Shown here piece by piece: positions 8,116-15,767 of a DNA stretch of 30,639 nucleotides. Every line of letters starts with the position of its first letter. Within the stretch, counting starts at the first letter, position 1. The position numbers and the translations under genes are program-made. The stretch is from JAHHLP01 sp041609895 (GTDB lineage Bacteria > Bacteroidota > Rhodothermia > Rhodothermales > JABDKH01): positions 1 through 30,639 of the forward strand of contig JBFIPX010000021.1 of assembly GCA_041609895.1 (NCBI GenBank), written 5' to 3'. The notes under the pieces are model-generated. The model was not told the origin of the DNA and made no database searches. It saw only the letters and a list, made by a program, of their open reading frames with translations.

Positions 8116-8246
8116 GACAACCTCCAAAAATGAAATTCACTGGTTCAATCGGGTTCGATGATCGTGTCGTCCATTATATCGGCGTTCACGGGGGCGAGAT
8201 GTCACAGAATTGTAGCGAAAGTGCCGGGGTTTAATGGAGGTTGTCA
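8115..8246 (-). promoter_or_regulatory. 12-bp inverted repeat covering the lipoprotein ribosome-binding site
   Basis: TGACAACCTCCA at 8115-8126 and TGGAGGTTGTCA at 8235-8246 are perfect reverse complements of each other, 108 bases apart. On the (-) transcript, the downstream arm is the Shine-Dalgarno sequence plus the A of the ATG of the lipoprotein gene, and the upstream arm is an exact anti-Shine-Dalgarno copy. A transcript that includes both could hide its own ribosome-binding site. A TATAAT (-) lies between the arms at 8173-8178 and would produce a shorter, unmasked leader. Confidence 0.5.
8173..8178 (-). promoter_or_regulatory. Candidate -10 element for the lipoprotein gene
   Basis: The (-) strand reads TATAAT here, a perfect -10 hexamer, about 58 bases before the ATG at 8115. 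The best -35-like sequence (GTGACA) is 21 bases upstream, too far for a classical promoter, so this is a candidate only. Confidence 0.3.
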
Positions 8247-8258
8247 CGAAGTTGACAA
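8240..8258 (+). promoter_or_regulatory. Operator-like inverted repeat with a -35-like TTGACA before gdhA
   Basis: TTGTCA (8241-8246) and TGACAA (8253-8258) form a 6-6-6 inverted repeat. Its right arm overlaps a perfect TTGACA (8252-8257), 97 bases before the dehydrogenase start. The best -10 candidate, TATGTA at 8278-8283, is 20 bases away, longer than ideal. The left arm also belongs to the long inverted repeat of the divergent lipoprotein gene. Confidence 0.3.
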
Positions 8259-8354
8259 TTGTACTTTTCAGCGCCGCTATGTAGCCTACGACAGCAGATC
8301 GGCCGCGCTCGGCCAACAGCAACCCCGACACATTCTAAATCTCAGTGAAGCCTT

Positions 8355-9758
8355 ATGTCAGACAGCTTTCTTGCTCAGGTCGATCGAATGTTCGACAAGG
8401 CCGCCGCCCTCACCTCGCATCCGGCCGGGCTATTAACCCAAATCAAGATGTGCAACAGTGTGTACGCGTTCGAATTCCCGTTGCAGCGCGACGACGGCAC
8501 TATCATCACCATTCGTGCGTGGCGGGCCGAACACAGCCAGCATAAACTCCCAACCAAGGGAGGAATTCGCTACGCGTCGAATGTCACTGAAGATGAGGTG
8601 AGGGCGCTGGCAACGCTGATGACTTACAAGTGCGCCATTGTCGACGTACCCTTTGGTGGTGCCAAGGGTGGCGTCCAAATCAGCAGGCGGAGTTTTTCCG
8701 ATGCCGAGCTGCAGCGAATCACGCGTCGATACACCTATGAGTTGACGAGAAAGAACTTTATCGGCCCCGGCATCGACGTCCCGGCGCCGGACTACGGAAC
8801 GTCCGGCAAGGAGATGGCCTGGATTCTCGATACCTACAATTCCCTGACGCATGATCCCCTCGACGCGTTAGCCTGTGTGACGGGGAAGCCAATCGGTCAG
8901 GGTGGTATTCGAGGACGCAAAGAGGCTACGGGCCTCGGGGTCTTCTACGGAATACGAGAAGCATGCTCTTTCGAGGAGGACATGAAACCGCTAGGTCTGG
9001 GCCCGGGTCTTAGCGGAAAGTCGATGATCGTTCAGGGGCTTGGCAACGTAGGCTACCACGCCGCCAAATTCCTGACCGAACACGGAGTGAAACTTGTGGG
9101 GGTGGGCGAATACGAAGGTGCCATTTACAATGCGGAAGGCATCGATCTCGAAGATCTCGTCGCCCACAGAAAGTCTACGGGGTCCGTTTTCAATTTTGGA
9201 AGCGCCGAGAACATCGAATCCTCGCGCGACATCCTGACGCGACCCTGCGATATACTGATTCCCGCCGCACTCGAGGGTCAGATCACCGACGAGAACGCGA
9301 CCGAAATAAAGGCTCGTATCGTTGCGGAGGCCGCGAACGGACCGGTTACGGCAAAGGCTGACGAGGTGCTTCTGTCGAATGGAGTCATGATTCTTCCTGA
9401 CGTGTACCTCAACGCCGGCGGAGTCACGGTTTCTTACTTCGAGTGGCTTCGGAATCTATCACACGTCCGATTCGGAAGGATGAGCCGCCGATTTGAGCAG
9501 AGCGCGCAGGAGCACCTTCTCAGTGCCGTTGAGGGCCTGACAGGGAAATCCTTTGATCCCGACGAAAAGCGGGAGATTGCGAAGGGTGCCGACGAAGTGA
9601 CACTCGTCTATTCGGGACTGGAGGAAACGATGGTTAACGCCTATCGCGAAATCCGCGACATTTCCAATCAAAAGAAGACGGACCTTCGAACGGCGGCCTT
9701 CATCAGCGCGATTGACAAGGTTGCGACCTCGTATACCGAAATGGGCATCTTCCCATAG
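8355..9758 (+). CDS. gdhA: Glu/Leu/Phe/Val dehydrogenase family protein (glutamate dehydrogenase)
   Basis: This is an NAD(P)-dependent amino-acid dehydrogenase, most likely interconverting glutamate and 2-oxoglutarate plus ammonium. The N-terminal catalytic domain has PTKGGIRYA (substrate-binding Lys68), MTYKCAIVDVPFGGAKGG (Lys92 and the catalytic Lys104) and GPGIDVPAPDYGTS. The Rossmann domain has VQGLGNVG (227-233) followed by the acidic GVGEYEGAIYN. EAANGPVT and LPDVYLNAGGVTVSYFEW are typical of the glutamate branch. At 467 residues it is a little longer than the 410-450 residue class. The ATG at 8355 begins a normal N-terminus with only a weak Shine-Dalgarno sequence. The gene stands alone between a divergent lipoprotein gene and the convergent nrdJ. 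Confidence 0.93.
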   Translation: MSDSFLAQVDRMFDKAAALTSHPAGLLTQIKMCNSVYAFEFPLQRDDGTIITIRAWRAEHSQHKLPTKGGIRYASNVTEDEVRALATLMTYKCAIVDVPFGGAKGGVQISRRSFSDAELQRITRRYTYELTRKNFIGPGIDVPAPDYGTSGKEMAWILDTYNSLTHDPLDALACVTGKPIGQGGIRGRKEATGLGVFYGIREACSFEEDMKPLGLGPGLSGKSMIVQGLGNVGYHAAKFLTEHGVKLVGVGEYEGAIYNAEGIDLEDLVAHRKSTGSVFNFGSAENIESSRDILTRPCDILIPAALEGQITDENATEIKARIVAEAANGPVTAKADEVLLSNGVMILPDVYLNAGGVTVSYFEWLRNLSHVRFGRMSRRFEQSAQEHLLSAVEGLTGKSFDPDEKREIAKGADEVTLVYSGLEETMVNAYREIRDISNQKKTDLRTAAFISAIDKVATSYTEMGIFP

Positions 9759-9795
9759 ATCCGCGCATCGAGATCAAGCATGATCTGTTAATAAG

Positions 9796-9833
9796 AAGAA
9801 CGCCCGAGCTCCCCCCACGGGCCCGGGCGTCTT
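9796..9833. terminator. Bidirectional hairpin terminator between gdhA and nrdJ
   Basis: CGCCCG (9801-9806) pairs with CGGGCG (9824-9829), and the stem continues outward through an A-rich/T-rich base with one bulge. On the (-) strand the hairpin is followed by TTCTTCTTATTAAC, a good T-rich tract, so it suits nrdJ best; on the (+) strand it lies 38 bases after the dehydrogenase stop and is followed by a shorter TCTTCACT. Confidence 0.6.
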
Positions 9834-9844
9834 CACTCGACCGA

Positions 9845-9861
9845 GGTCGCTCGCGGCGACC
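9845..9861. other. Second perfect hairpin in the gdhA-nrdJ gap
   Basis: GGTCGC (9845-9850) and GCGACC (9856-9861) flank a 5-base loop. The hairpin lies between the nrdJ stop and the terminator-like hairpin and has no T tract. It may protect the nrdJ mRNA end. Confidence 0.35.
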
Positions 9862-9930
9862 ATTTGGTGTTCACCGTTCGGTCAAAGCGTTTGTGAGGCT
9901 GCTACGCCACGCTCTATTTGCGTGGGTCTG

Positions 9931-12900
9931 TTATCCGCATCCGCTGGTATTGCCGCAGTTCGGGCAGGAGTAGCATGCTCCCGATCGAACCGTTATTGAT
10001 CCGCAATTGGGGCAGGGCGGGGCGTCCTCCTGGTTCCGAAAAGAGGCGTGTGCATCGATTTCTACGTGGACTGATGCCTCGGATGCTCCGGCGTGCTCCG
10101 CAGCTCCAAGAAATTCTTCTACTGTGCTCCCAACCAGTCCGTCCTCCGGCTCCGGCGTGCTCCGACCATTATCGCGCAGCACCGGCCTGACATCGACGTC
10201 CGTGCTCCCGACGAGATCTCGCGATACGTCGTCATGGCCGACCTGCGGACTGCCGAGGAATTTGAGGGACAGGTATCGGGCGATGTAATCCATTATGGAT
10301 TTGGCGATCGGGATCTGCCGATTGTTGGTGAAGCCCGACGGCTCGAAGCGCATGTGGCTGAACTTGGTGCAGATGTCCTCCAGAGGTACGCCATACTGGA
10401 GAGCGATCGAGATCGACGTCGCGAACGCGTCCATCAGTCCTGCAATCGTAGACCCTTGCTTGGCCATCGTGATGAAGATCTCGCCCGGCATTTTGTTGTC
10501 GGGATATAGCCCGATGTGGACGTAGCCCTCGTGTCCGGCGATTGAGAACTTGTGCGTGATCGAGGGCCGCTCATCCGGCAGCCGCTTTCGGATCGGCTTG
10601 TAGACGATCCTCTCGACCTCCTTCTCAACGATGGTCGGTTCCGCCGAAGCCATACCGTCTCCGCCCGGGCCCTCCTGCTTCTTCGTGTTGCCGCCTTGAC
10701 TGGTAGAAAGTGGCTGCGATCGTTTCGAGTTCTCCCTGTAGATCGCGATTGCTTTCAGTCCTAGCTTCCAACCTTGCACGTATGCATCTCTTATTTCCTC
10801 AACACTTGCGTTCTCAGGCATGTTGACGGTCTTGGAGATAGCTCCGGAAATAAACGGCTGGCACGCGGCCATCATGCGTATGTGGCCGCTGTGGTGAATC
10901 GACCTGGTTCCGTTGAACGGCTTGAACGCGCAATCGAACACCGGCAGGTGTACGTCCTTGAGGTGCGGTGCGCCTTCGATGGTATCCTCGTTCTCGACGT
11001 ACTCCAGAATCTCCGTGCGCTGCTCTGCGTCGTAACCGAGCTTTTCGAGTGCTTCGGGAACGGTCCTATTGACGATTTTGAGCAGGCCATCTCCCTTCCC
11101 CGCCAGTAGTTTGTACTTGACGAGCGCGATATCCGGTTCGATGCCCGTCGTGTCGCAGTCCATCATGAAAGCGATCGTACCGGTTGGCGCGAGGACGGTG
11201 GCCTGAGCGTTCCGATAGCCGAACTTCTCACCAAGCTCGACCATGCGGTTCATCGAATCCGTGGCCGCCTGCAGGAGATACACGGGGCAGCTCGCGTGTA
11301 TGTCCTGAACGGCGTCGCGGTGCATCCTCATGACCTCCAGCATTGGCTCGCGATTCTTCTTAAAGCCGGCGAAGGATCCAATCTTTCGATTCGCTGCAAT
11401 TTCCGCGCTTCGCGCATAGGCTTCAGCGTGCTCGATGGCCATCACTGCGCCCGCGACGGCGCGCCCTTCATCGCTGTCATATGGCATTCCCATTGACATG
11501 AGGAGTGCGCCCAGATTCGCAAAGCCAAGACCCAGCGGGCGATAGTCGTGGCTATTTTTCGCGATCAGCTTTGAAGGATATCCAGCGTTGTCGACGAGGA
11601 TCTCCATCGCGGTAATGAAGATGCGTGTCGCGGCGCGAAATCGTTCGACGTCGAACCGCCCGTCCGCCGACCGGAACTTCCGGAGATTCAAGGACGCGAG
11701 ATTGCATGCGGAGTCGTCGAGGAACATGTACTCGGAGCAGGGATTGCTCGAGTGGATGGGCGCGGACTTCTTGCAGGTATGCCAACGCTGGATGGTGTCC
11801 TCGTACTGAAGGCCGGGGTCGCCGCAGACGTGCGTTCCCTCAGCGATCTTGAAAAGAACGTCCGATGCATCCACAGAGCCGAGCGTTTCACCGTAGCCAA
11901 CGCTCCGGAGGTTATACACTTCGTCTTGGTCCGCCGCGTTCATGAATTCGTCGGTGACGCGAACCGACTGGTTGACGTTCTGAAAAGCGACGCTGCCGTA
12001 CGCCGGCCCGTTGAAGGACCCGTCGTATCCCTGTTCAATCAGCGCCCACGCCTTCTTCTCTTCTTCCTGCTTGGCCGTCACGAATTCCATGATGTCGGGA
12101 TGCCAGCACTTCAGGGTTTGCATTATCGCGGCCCGCCTCGTCTTCCCGCCGCTCTTGATTGTCCCGCCTGTGGCGTCCTGTACGCGCATGAAGGAGACCG
12201 GGCCGGAAGGCGTTCCACCACCCGACAGCTTTTCGCTGGAGGAGCGGAGTTTCGACCAATCGGCTCCAACGCCCGAGCCGAACTTGAAGAGTCGCGCACT
12301 TTCCGACATCAGCTTCCAGATGTCGTCGATCGAATCTTCGACCGATATGATGAAGCAGGCTGATGCCTGTGGACGTTCGTAGGGATCTACGGCTACGACG
12401 TCTCGCTTCTTCTCGTCCCAGGCGTAGATGACCTTTCCGCCCGTGTCCCTCACCCCGTATTCGTGAGCGAGTCCCACGTTGAACCAGACAGGACTGTTGA
12501 ACGACCCGTACTGATTGACGCACAGCCAGGTGAGTTCATCGTAGAATCGCTTGCCGTCCTCTTCCGAAGCGAAATAATTCTGCTCCGTGCCCCAGTCGGC
12601 GATGGTCCGCGTGACCCGATGGATGAGCTGCTTGAGCGAGTGTTCGCGTCCACCCTGTGCCGGATCCTCGCCGGCACGAGACACGTCTCCGTAGAAGTAT
12701 TTGCTGGCAACCACGTTTGTTGCGAGCTGACTCCACGTGACCGGAAACTCGACGTCCTTCTGCTCGAAGATTGCGTCGCCGGTTTGATTCCTGATAGCCG
12801 CGTCGCGCTTCTCCCAAACTACCGAATCAAATGGATGCTTATCGACCTCTGAAAAGACTCTCGATATTTTGAGTCCGGTGGTCACATCCTGGTTCGCTGT

Positions 12901-12945
12901 CTGCTGTGTCGTGGACTTTCCTTTTGCGGCGGGCTTGTCAGGCAT
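9931..12945 (-). CDS. nrdJ: Vitamin B12-dependent (class II) ribonucleotide reductase
   Basis: The enzyme reduces ribonucleotides to deoxyribonucleotides using adenosylcobalamin instead of oxygen or a metal-tyrosyl cofactor. The 1004-residue chain has the active-site cysteines Cys197 (RPQASACFI) and Cys414 (DDSACNLASLNL), the radical/catalytic motif NPCSE with Asn401, Cys403 and Glu405, and FNSPVWFNVG near the N-terminus. LAPTGTIAFMMDCDTTGIEPDIALVKYK is the typical phosphate-binding region. After about residue 750 an insertion rich in Gly, Lys and Ser leads to a C-terminal extension (EGYVHIGLYPD) and finally a Cys-rich tail with two CPNCG repeats, probably a zinc ribbon also carrying the redox cysteines. 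The ATG at 12945 has no Shine-Dalgarno sequence. A leader with several hairpins lies upstream. Confidence 0.95.
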   Translation of the reverse strand: MPDKPAAKGKSTTQQTANQDVTTGLKISRVFSEVDKHPFDSVVWEKRDAAIRNQTGDAIFEQKDVEFPVTWSQLATNVVASKYFYGDVSRAGEDPAQGGREHSLKQLIHRVTRTIADWGTEQNYFASEEDGKRFYDELTWLCVNQYGSFNSPVWFNVGLAHEYGVRDTGGKVIYAWDEKKRDVVAVDPYERPQASACFIISVEDSIDDIWKLMSESARLFKFGSGVGADWSKLRSSSEKLSGGGTPSGPVSFMRVQDATGGTIKSGGKTRRAAIMQTLKCWHPDIMEFVTAKQEEEKKAWALIEQGYDGSFNGPAYGSVAFQNVNQSVRVTDEFMNAADQDEVYNLRSVGYGETLGSVDASDVLFKIAEGTHVCGDPGLQYEDTIQRWHTCKKSAPIHSSNPCSEYMFLDDSACNLASLNLRKFRSADGRFDVERFRAATRIFITAMEILVDNAGYPSKLIAKNSHDYRPLGLGFANLGALLMSMGMPYDSDEGRAVAGAVMAIEHAEAYARSAEIAANRKIGSFAGFKKNREPMLEVMRMHRDAVQDIHASCPVYLLQAATDSMNRMVELGEKFGYRNAQATVLAPTGTIAFMMDCDTTGIEPDIALVKYKLLAGKGDGLLKIVNRTVPEALEKLGYDAEQRTEILEYVENEDTIEGAPHLKDVHLPVFDCAFKPFNGTRSIHHSGHIRMMAACQPFISGAISKTVNMPENASVEEIRDAYVQGWKLGLKAIAIYRENSKRSQPLSTSQGGNTKKQEGPGGDGMASAEPTIVEKEVERIVYKPIRKRLPDERPSITHKFSIAGHEGYVHIGLYPDNKMPGEIFITMAKQGSTIAGLMDAFATSISIALQYGVPLEDICTKFSHMRFEPSGFTNNRQIPIAKSIMDYIARYLSLKFLGSPQVGHDDVSRDLVGSTDVDVRPVLRDNGRSTPEPEDGLVGSTVEEFLGAAEHAGASEASVHVEIDAHASFRNQEDAPPCPNCGSITVRSGACYSCPNCGNTSGCG

Positions 12946-13043
12946 GGCAATCGGTTTTGGGGGGAGTTGTGCCTCAAGGTGGGCGAGGCACCCTCCGCGT
13001 TTGGGTTCTTATCGGGCAGATCTTTCGCTCGGGTCCCGCTACG

Positions 13044-13059
13044 GGGAGGACGTCCTCCC
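13044..13059. repeat. Perfect 16-bp palindrome in the nrdJ leader
   Basis: GGGAGGAC is followed immediately by its reverse complement GTCCTCCC. Outer arms CCCGC (13035-13039) and GCGGG (13062-13066) allow a longer imperfect hairpin. It could be a protein operator or an RNA hairpin. Confidence 0.6.
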
Positions 13060-13179
13060 GTGCGGGTCAGCAGGAAAAGAGCAGAGATGAATAACGGTCT
13101 ATCGCCTGGGCTGGCCATAAACCGTTAGACGCACGGCGAACCGCGCTCACCTAATAAAAGGGTCGCGACGACCGTTATG

Positions 13180-13187
13180 CAAATTTA
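13180..13187 (-). promoter_or_regulatory. Candidate Bacteroidota-type -7 box for nrdJ
   Basis: The (-) strand reads TAAATTTG, an exact match to the TAnnTTTG box of Bacteroidota housekeeping promoters, inside an A/T-rich stretch about 235 bases before nrdJ. A convincing -33 TTG at the normal distance is not evident. Confidence 0.35.
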
Positions 13188-13499
13188 TTTTTTCAACAAG
13201 GACGATTTCACATGCGAGTCCGTCCGAAACGGTCATCAGCTAACCATGAGCAGCGATTGTGACCCACGGCGAGAGCTACTCCCACCCAGCCGATTGCCGT
13301 TATTGGCACTCGCTGTCCACACGTTTCAACTACCCATCAACATGCTTGTCAACACTCGCCTTGTCAAATCATCGGTGGACACACAATAGATGGTGTACAA
13401 TAACGGATATAGAAGTTTGGTGAGTACTCTCTGCTTCGTTGGGCAGTGCCAAAACCACACCACGGAAATCGTCGGCCCTACACAGTCGTGCCGCGTGCA
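13188..13499. other. Intergenic region upstream of nrdJ with repeated short motifs
   Basis: No convincing gene. The direct repeat CTTGTCAA occurs at 13345-13352 and 13360-13367, 15 bases apart, and is bracketed by an inverted repeat TGTCCAC (13314-13320) and GTGGACA (13374-13380). This clustering looks like a protein-binding region. The short open frame on the plus strand at 13177-13389 has no recognisable features. Confidence 0.4.
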
Positions 13500-13736
13500 C
13501 TAGAAATCGTCGTCGAAGTCGTCGTCGAAATCGTCAAAGTCATCCAGTCCGTCTTCGTCGTCGTCGAAGTCGTCTACATCGTCGAGGTCCTCATCGTCAA
13601 AATCGTCCTCTTCAAACTCGTCGTCGAAGTCGTCATCGACGTCCTCGTCAAAATCGTAGTCGTCCGACGCGAGAGGCAAAGGAGAACGCAGTAATCGGCC
13701 GGCGATCTCTCCTGTATCGAGTCGTGTGGGTGACAT
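13500..13736 (-). CDS. Small highly acidic Asp/Phe-repeat protein
   Basis: The predicted product of 78 residues begins MSPTRLDTGEIAGRLLRSPL and from about residue 24 is almost purely Asp, Glu and Phe, in a loose DDF/DDDF repeat that ends at a terminal Phe. Asp is coded by both GAC and GAT and Phe by both TTC and TTT, so the repeat is not a young microsatellite; the mixture suggests the protein sequence is what is maintained. The frame is open further upstream (possible ATG at 13805), but the ATG at 13736 gives the most compact protein. No Shine-Dalgarno sequence is visible. The function is unknown. The acidic tail ending in Phe recalls the C-terminal tip of SSB proteins and acidic DNA mimics, which is only an analogy. 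Confidence 0.5.
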   Translation of the reverse strand: MSPTRLDTGEIAGRLLRSPLPLASDDYDFDEDVDDDFDDEFEEDDFDDEDLDDVDDFDDDEDGLDDFDDFDDDFDDDF

Positions 13737-14101
13737 TTTGCTTAACAGAAGGAGAACGCCGACTTGCGCGTCTCCCGATGTGCCAGTCAGCAGATGCGGG
13801 CTCATAGGGCCAAGTGGTTTGCGTCGGAGTTGTCCACGTCCAGCGTGGATGACTTGAGTGAAAGAACGAAAAGGACTGTAAAGAAAACAATAGACCGCGG
13901 AAGCGAATTTAGGCAGGCCAATGAGAGTGAGGCGCCCGACCCTGGGCCGTGCCGCTAGACAACCAAGATTTGCTAAATTGATCGTCAGCCCGCCTATCGC
14001 GGGAACGGACGCGGCGTCGATGTGGTTGTCCACGATCCGAATAGACGGAACGGTCAGGCTTACACACATCGCATTAATCAATTCAACACGCAAGGTCCCA
14101 A
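13737..14101. other. Intergenic region between the acidic-protein gene and the next gene
   Basis: No convincing gene. A perfect hairpin TCCACG/CGTGGA with a 5-base loop lies at 13833-13849. The rest is ordinary sequence in which I could not identify a reliable promoter for either divergent gene. Confidence 0.4.
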
Positions 14102-14506
14102 ATGCTCGAGACTACAGAAAGAAGCGCCTATCCGGTTCCTGAAGACTTCGAGGTGATGCGTCCTGAATACACCGATCTCGAAGACGGCACGTTTCAGGCC
14201 TCGATTACAATCGTACCGTTTCGAGTGACGGGAATCAGCGCCACGAAGGCAGGTGCAAGGAGAGCAGCTCTGTACGAAGCGGAAAAGACGTACCGCTCTT
14301 ATCACCCGTCGTATCGGATAGCGAGTCCGTTTCCCGATTCGTTCGAGGATCAAGAGGGCGTCGCGTGGACGCGTGTTCCGGCTTCGCGCCGGGAGGAGTT
14401 GGGGGATTATAAGTTTGTCGATGCCGACGGCGAGGAGGATTATGCAGATATAGAGCAGATGCTCCTTTGGGACGTGCGACCGGTCTCAAAAGCCACCGAG
14501 GAATAG
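14102..14506 (+). CDS. Conserved-looking small protein of unknown function
   Basis: This is a 134-residue soluble, acidic protein without signal peptide or membrane segment. Residues around 30-65 read as strands followed by a helix (FQASITIVPFRVTGISATKAGARRAALYEAEKTY region), a pattern that faintly recalls the second half of a double-stranded RNA-binding domain, where a G.S.TK..A...A motif starts the last helix. The first helix of such a domain is not obvious, so I do not name it. The ATG at 14102 has an AAGG about six bases upstream. It ends 37 bases before the GatZ/KbaZ-like gene on the same strand, so they may be co-transcribed. A real gene is likely; the function is not known. Confidence 0.6.
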   Translation: MLETTERSAYPVPEDFEVMRPEYTDLEDGTFQASITIVPFRVTGISATKAGARRAALYEAEKTYRSYHPSYRIASPFPDSFEDQEGVAWTRVPASRREELGDYKFVDADGEEDYADIEQMLLWDVRPVSKATEE

Positions 14507-14543
14507 TCCGGGGGTTCGCCGCTGGTCGGCGAGACGCATTGTT

Positions 14544-15764
14544 GTGAGTGATTCGAGCAGGCCGACACTCGGAGCGGATACGGTTTCGAAGCTCCTTCAA
14601 CTCCGCCGAGACACGACAAAGCCTGCTCGCTTCACACTGCTCGCGGTCTGCCCTGTTTCTCCGGCGATCGTCGACGCCAATCTGTTGGCAGCTGCAGAGT
14701 CCGATGCTCCCGCCATCTTCACAGCTACGCTGAACCAGGTCGACACGGACGGGGGCTATTCTGGTTGGACGCCCAAGACCTTTGCGGATCACCTGCAGAG
14801 CACGGCCGGTCAAATTGCGCCCGGAGTCCCAATCGTGATTTGCCTCGATCATGCGGGTCCCTGGAAGAAGGACCTTCACCGCTCAGGTTCCGCCCACTTC
14901 AATGAGACATGGGATGCGGTCCAAGACACGGTAGTCTCCTGCATTGAAGCCGGTTACGAATGGCTTCATTTCGATACGACTGTCGACCTGACCTCCCACG
15001 GCCAACCGTCACCCGGACTTATGGCTGAGCGTACGGAAGAGCTTCTCGCCCTCGCCGAGGAGCAGCGTTCACGTATGGGCCGGGCACATTTACATTATGA
15101 GGTCGGCGTCGAGGAGACGGCTTCGGGCGAGGACTCAGCCAAGCGACTCGACGCTATGCTCAGCGAACTGTGGCCACGGCTGACGATTCGCGGGTTACCT
15201 CTCCCGGAGTTCGCGGTTTGTGACGTCGGTACGCAGTTGGATCGGGCATCGTTCGAGACCGATCGGGCGAAAGCAGCGGTCCGTGTTGCAGACCAATTCG
15301 ATGCTTTGATCAAGGCACATTATTGCGACGACCTCGCCAAGCCCGAACTGTTTCCCGAGGTCGGCATTGGAGGCGCCAATATTGGACCGGGATTGGCAGC
15401 TCACGAGGTGGACGTACTTTCCGCCATCGAATCTCGATGCAAGCTCGCGGGACGGGACCCGTCCTTTGTGGCGACACTGTTCGAGGCGCTCGACGCGAGC
15501 GGCCGCTGGAAGAAATGGATAGATGGGAGTGCTGTCGGGTCGTTGGCCGACGTGCCTGAGGTACGCCGCCAATGGCTGCTGCAGACGGGATCACGTTACG
15601 TCTTTCAGGATCCCGCAGTCCGCCATGCAAGAGAGCATCTGGCTACGACAGCCAACGAACTACTCGGTATTCAGTCAGAGATAACGGTGAGAGACCGGAT
15701 CAGACGCGTGTTGCTTCGTTTCTACCAAGGTTTCAATCTGATCGGACTTAGCAAGCAATTGTAA
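14544..15764 (+). CDS. GatZ/KbaZ-family protein (tagatose-bisphosphate aldolase non-catalytic subunit-like)
   Basis: The protein matches the GatZ/KbaZ family: an early strand LLAVCPVSPAIVDANLLAAA, the block ATLNQVDTDGGYSGWTPKTFADHL (equivalent to the family's NQVDQ.GGYTGMTP), VICLDHAGPWK, WLHFDTTVD and HYEVGVEE. In enterobacteria this subunit stabilises class II tagatose-1,6-bisphosphate aldolase (KbaY/GatY). Some stand-alone relatives have been reported as hexose-6-phosphate 4-epimerases, so an enzymatic role on its own is possible. No aldolase partner is in the window. At 406 residues the length is close to family norm. The start is a GTG at 14544; no ATG is available upstream in frame. Confidence 0.78.
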   Translation: MSDSSRPTLGADTVSKLLQLRRDTTKPARFTLLAVCPVSPAIVDANLLAAAESDAPAIFTATLNQVDTDGGYSGWTPKTFADHLQSTAGQIAPGVPIVICLDHAGPWKKDLHRSGSAHFNETWDAVQDTVVSCIEAGYEWLHFDTTVDLTSHGQPSPGLMAERTEELLALAEEQRSRMGRAHLHYEVGVEETASGEDSAKRLDAMLSELWPRLTIRGLPLPEFAVCDVGTQLDRASFETDRAKAAVRVADQFDALIKAHYCDDLAKPELFPEVGIGGANIGPGLAAHEVDVLSAIESRCKLAGRDPSFVATLFEALDASGRWKKWIDGSAVGSLADVPEVRRQWLLQTGSRYVFQDPAVRHAREHLATTANELLGIQSEITVRDRIRRVLLRFYQGFNLIGLSKQL

Positions 15765-15767
15765 CGG

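Larger units (their letters stand above)
12946..13187 (-). promoter_or_regulatory. Structured leader of nrdJ
   Basis: Between a promoter-like TAAATTTG (13180-13187, minus strand) and the nrdJ ATG lie about 235 bases with no gene. They contain a perfect 16-bp palindrome (13044-13059) with flanking CCCGC/GCGGG arms that lengthen the hairpin, a TGCCTC/GAGGCA hairpin (12970-12990) close to the start codon, and three copies of ACCGTTA or its complement (13092, 13121, 13171). I looked for a cobalamin riboswitch and NrdR boxes and could not recognise either. Confidence 0.45.

Noticed and set aside
12946..13187. Cobalamin riboswitch before nrdJ
   Set aside because: The conserved B12-box and core sequences could not be recognised; only unrelated hairpins are visible.
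13177..13389. Small plus-strand frame in the gap upstream of nrdJ
   Set aside because: No ribosome-binding site or recognisable motif, and it overlaps promoter-like and repeated sequences.
13446..13694. Valine-rich open frame on the plus strand opposite the acidic gene
   Set aside because: It is the complementary reading of the Asp/Phe repeat (GTC repeats read as Val) and has no other feature of a protein.
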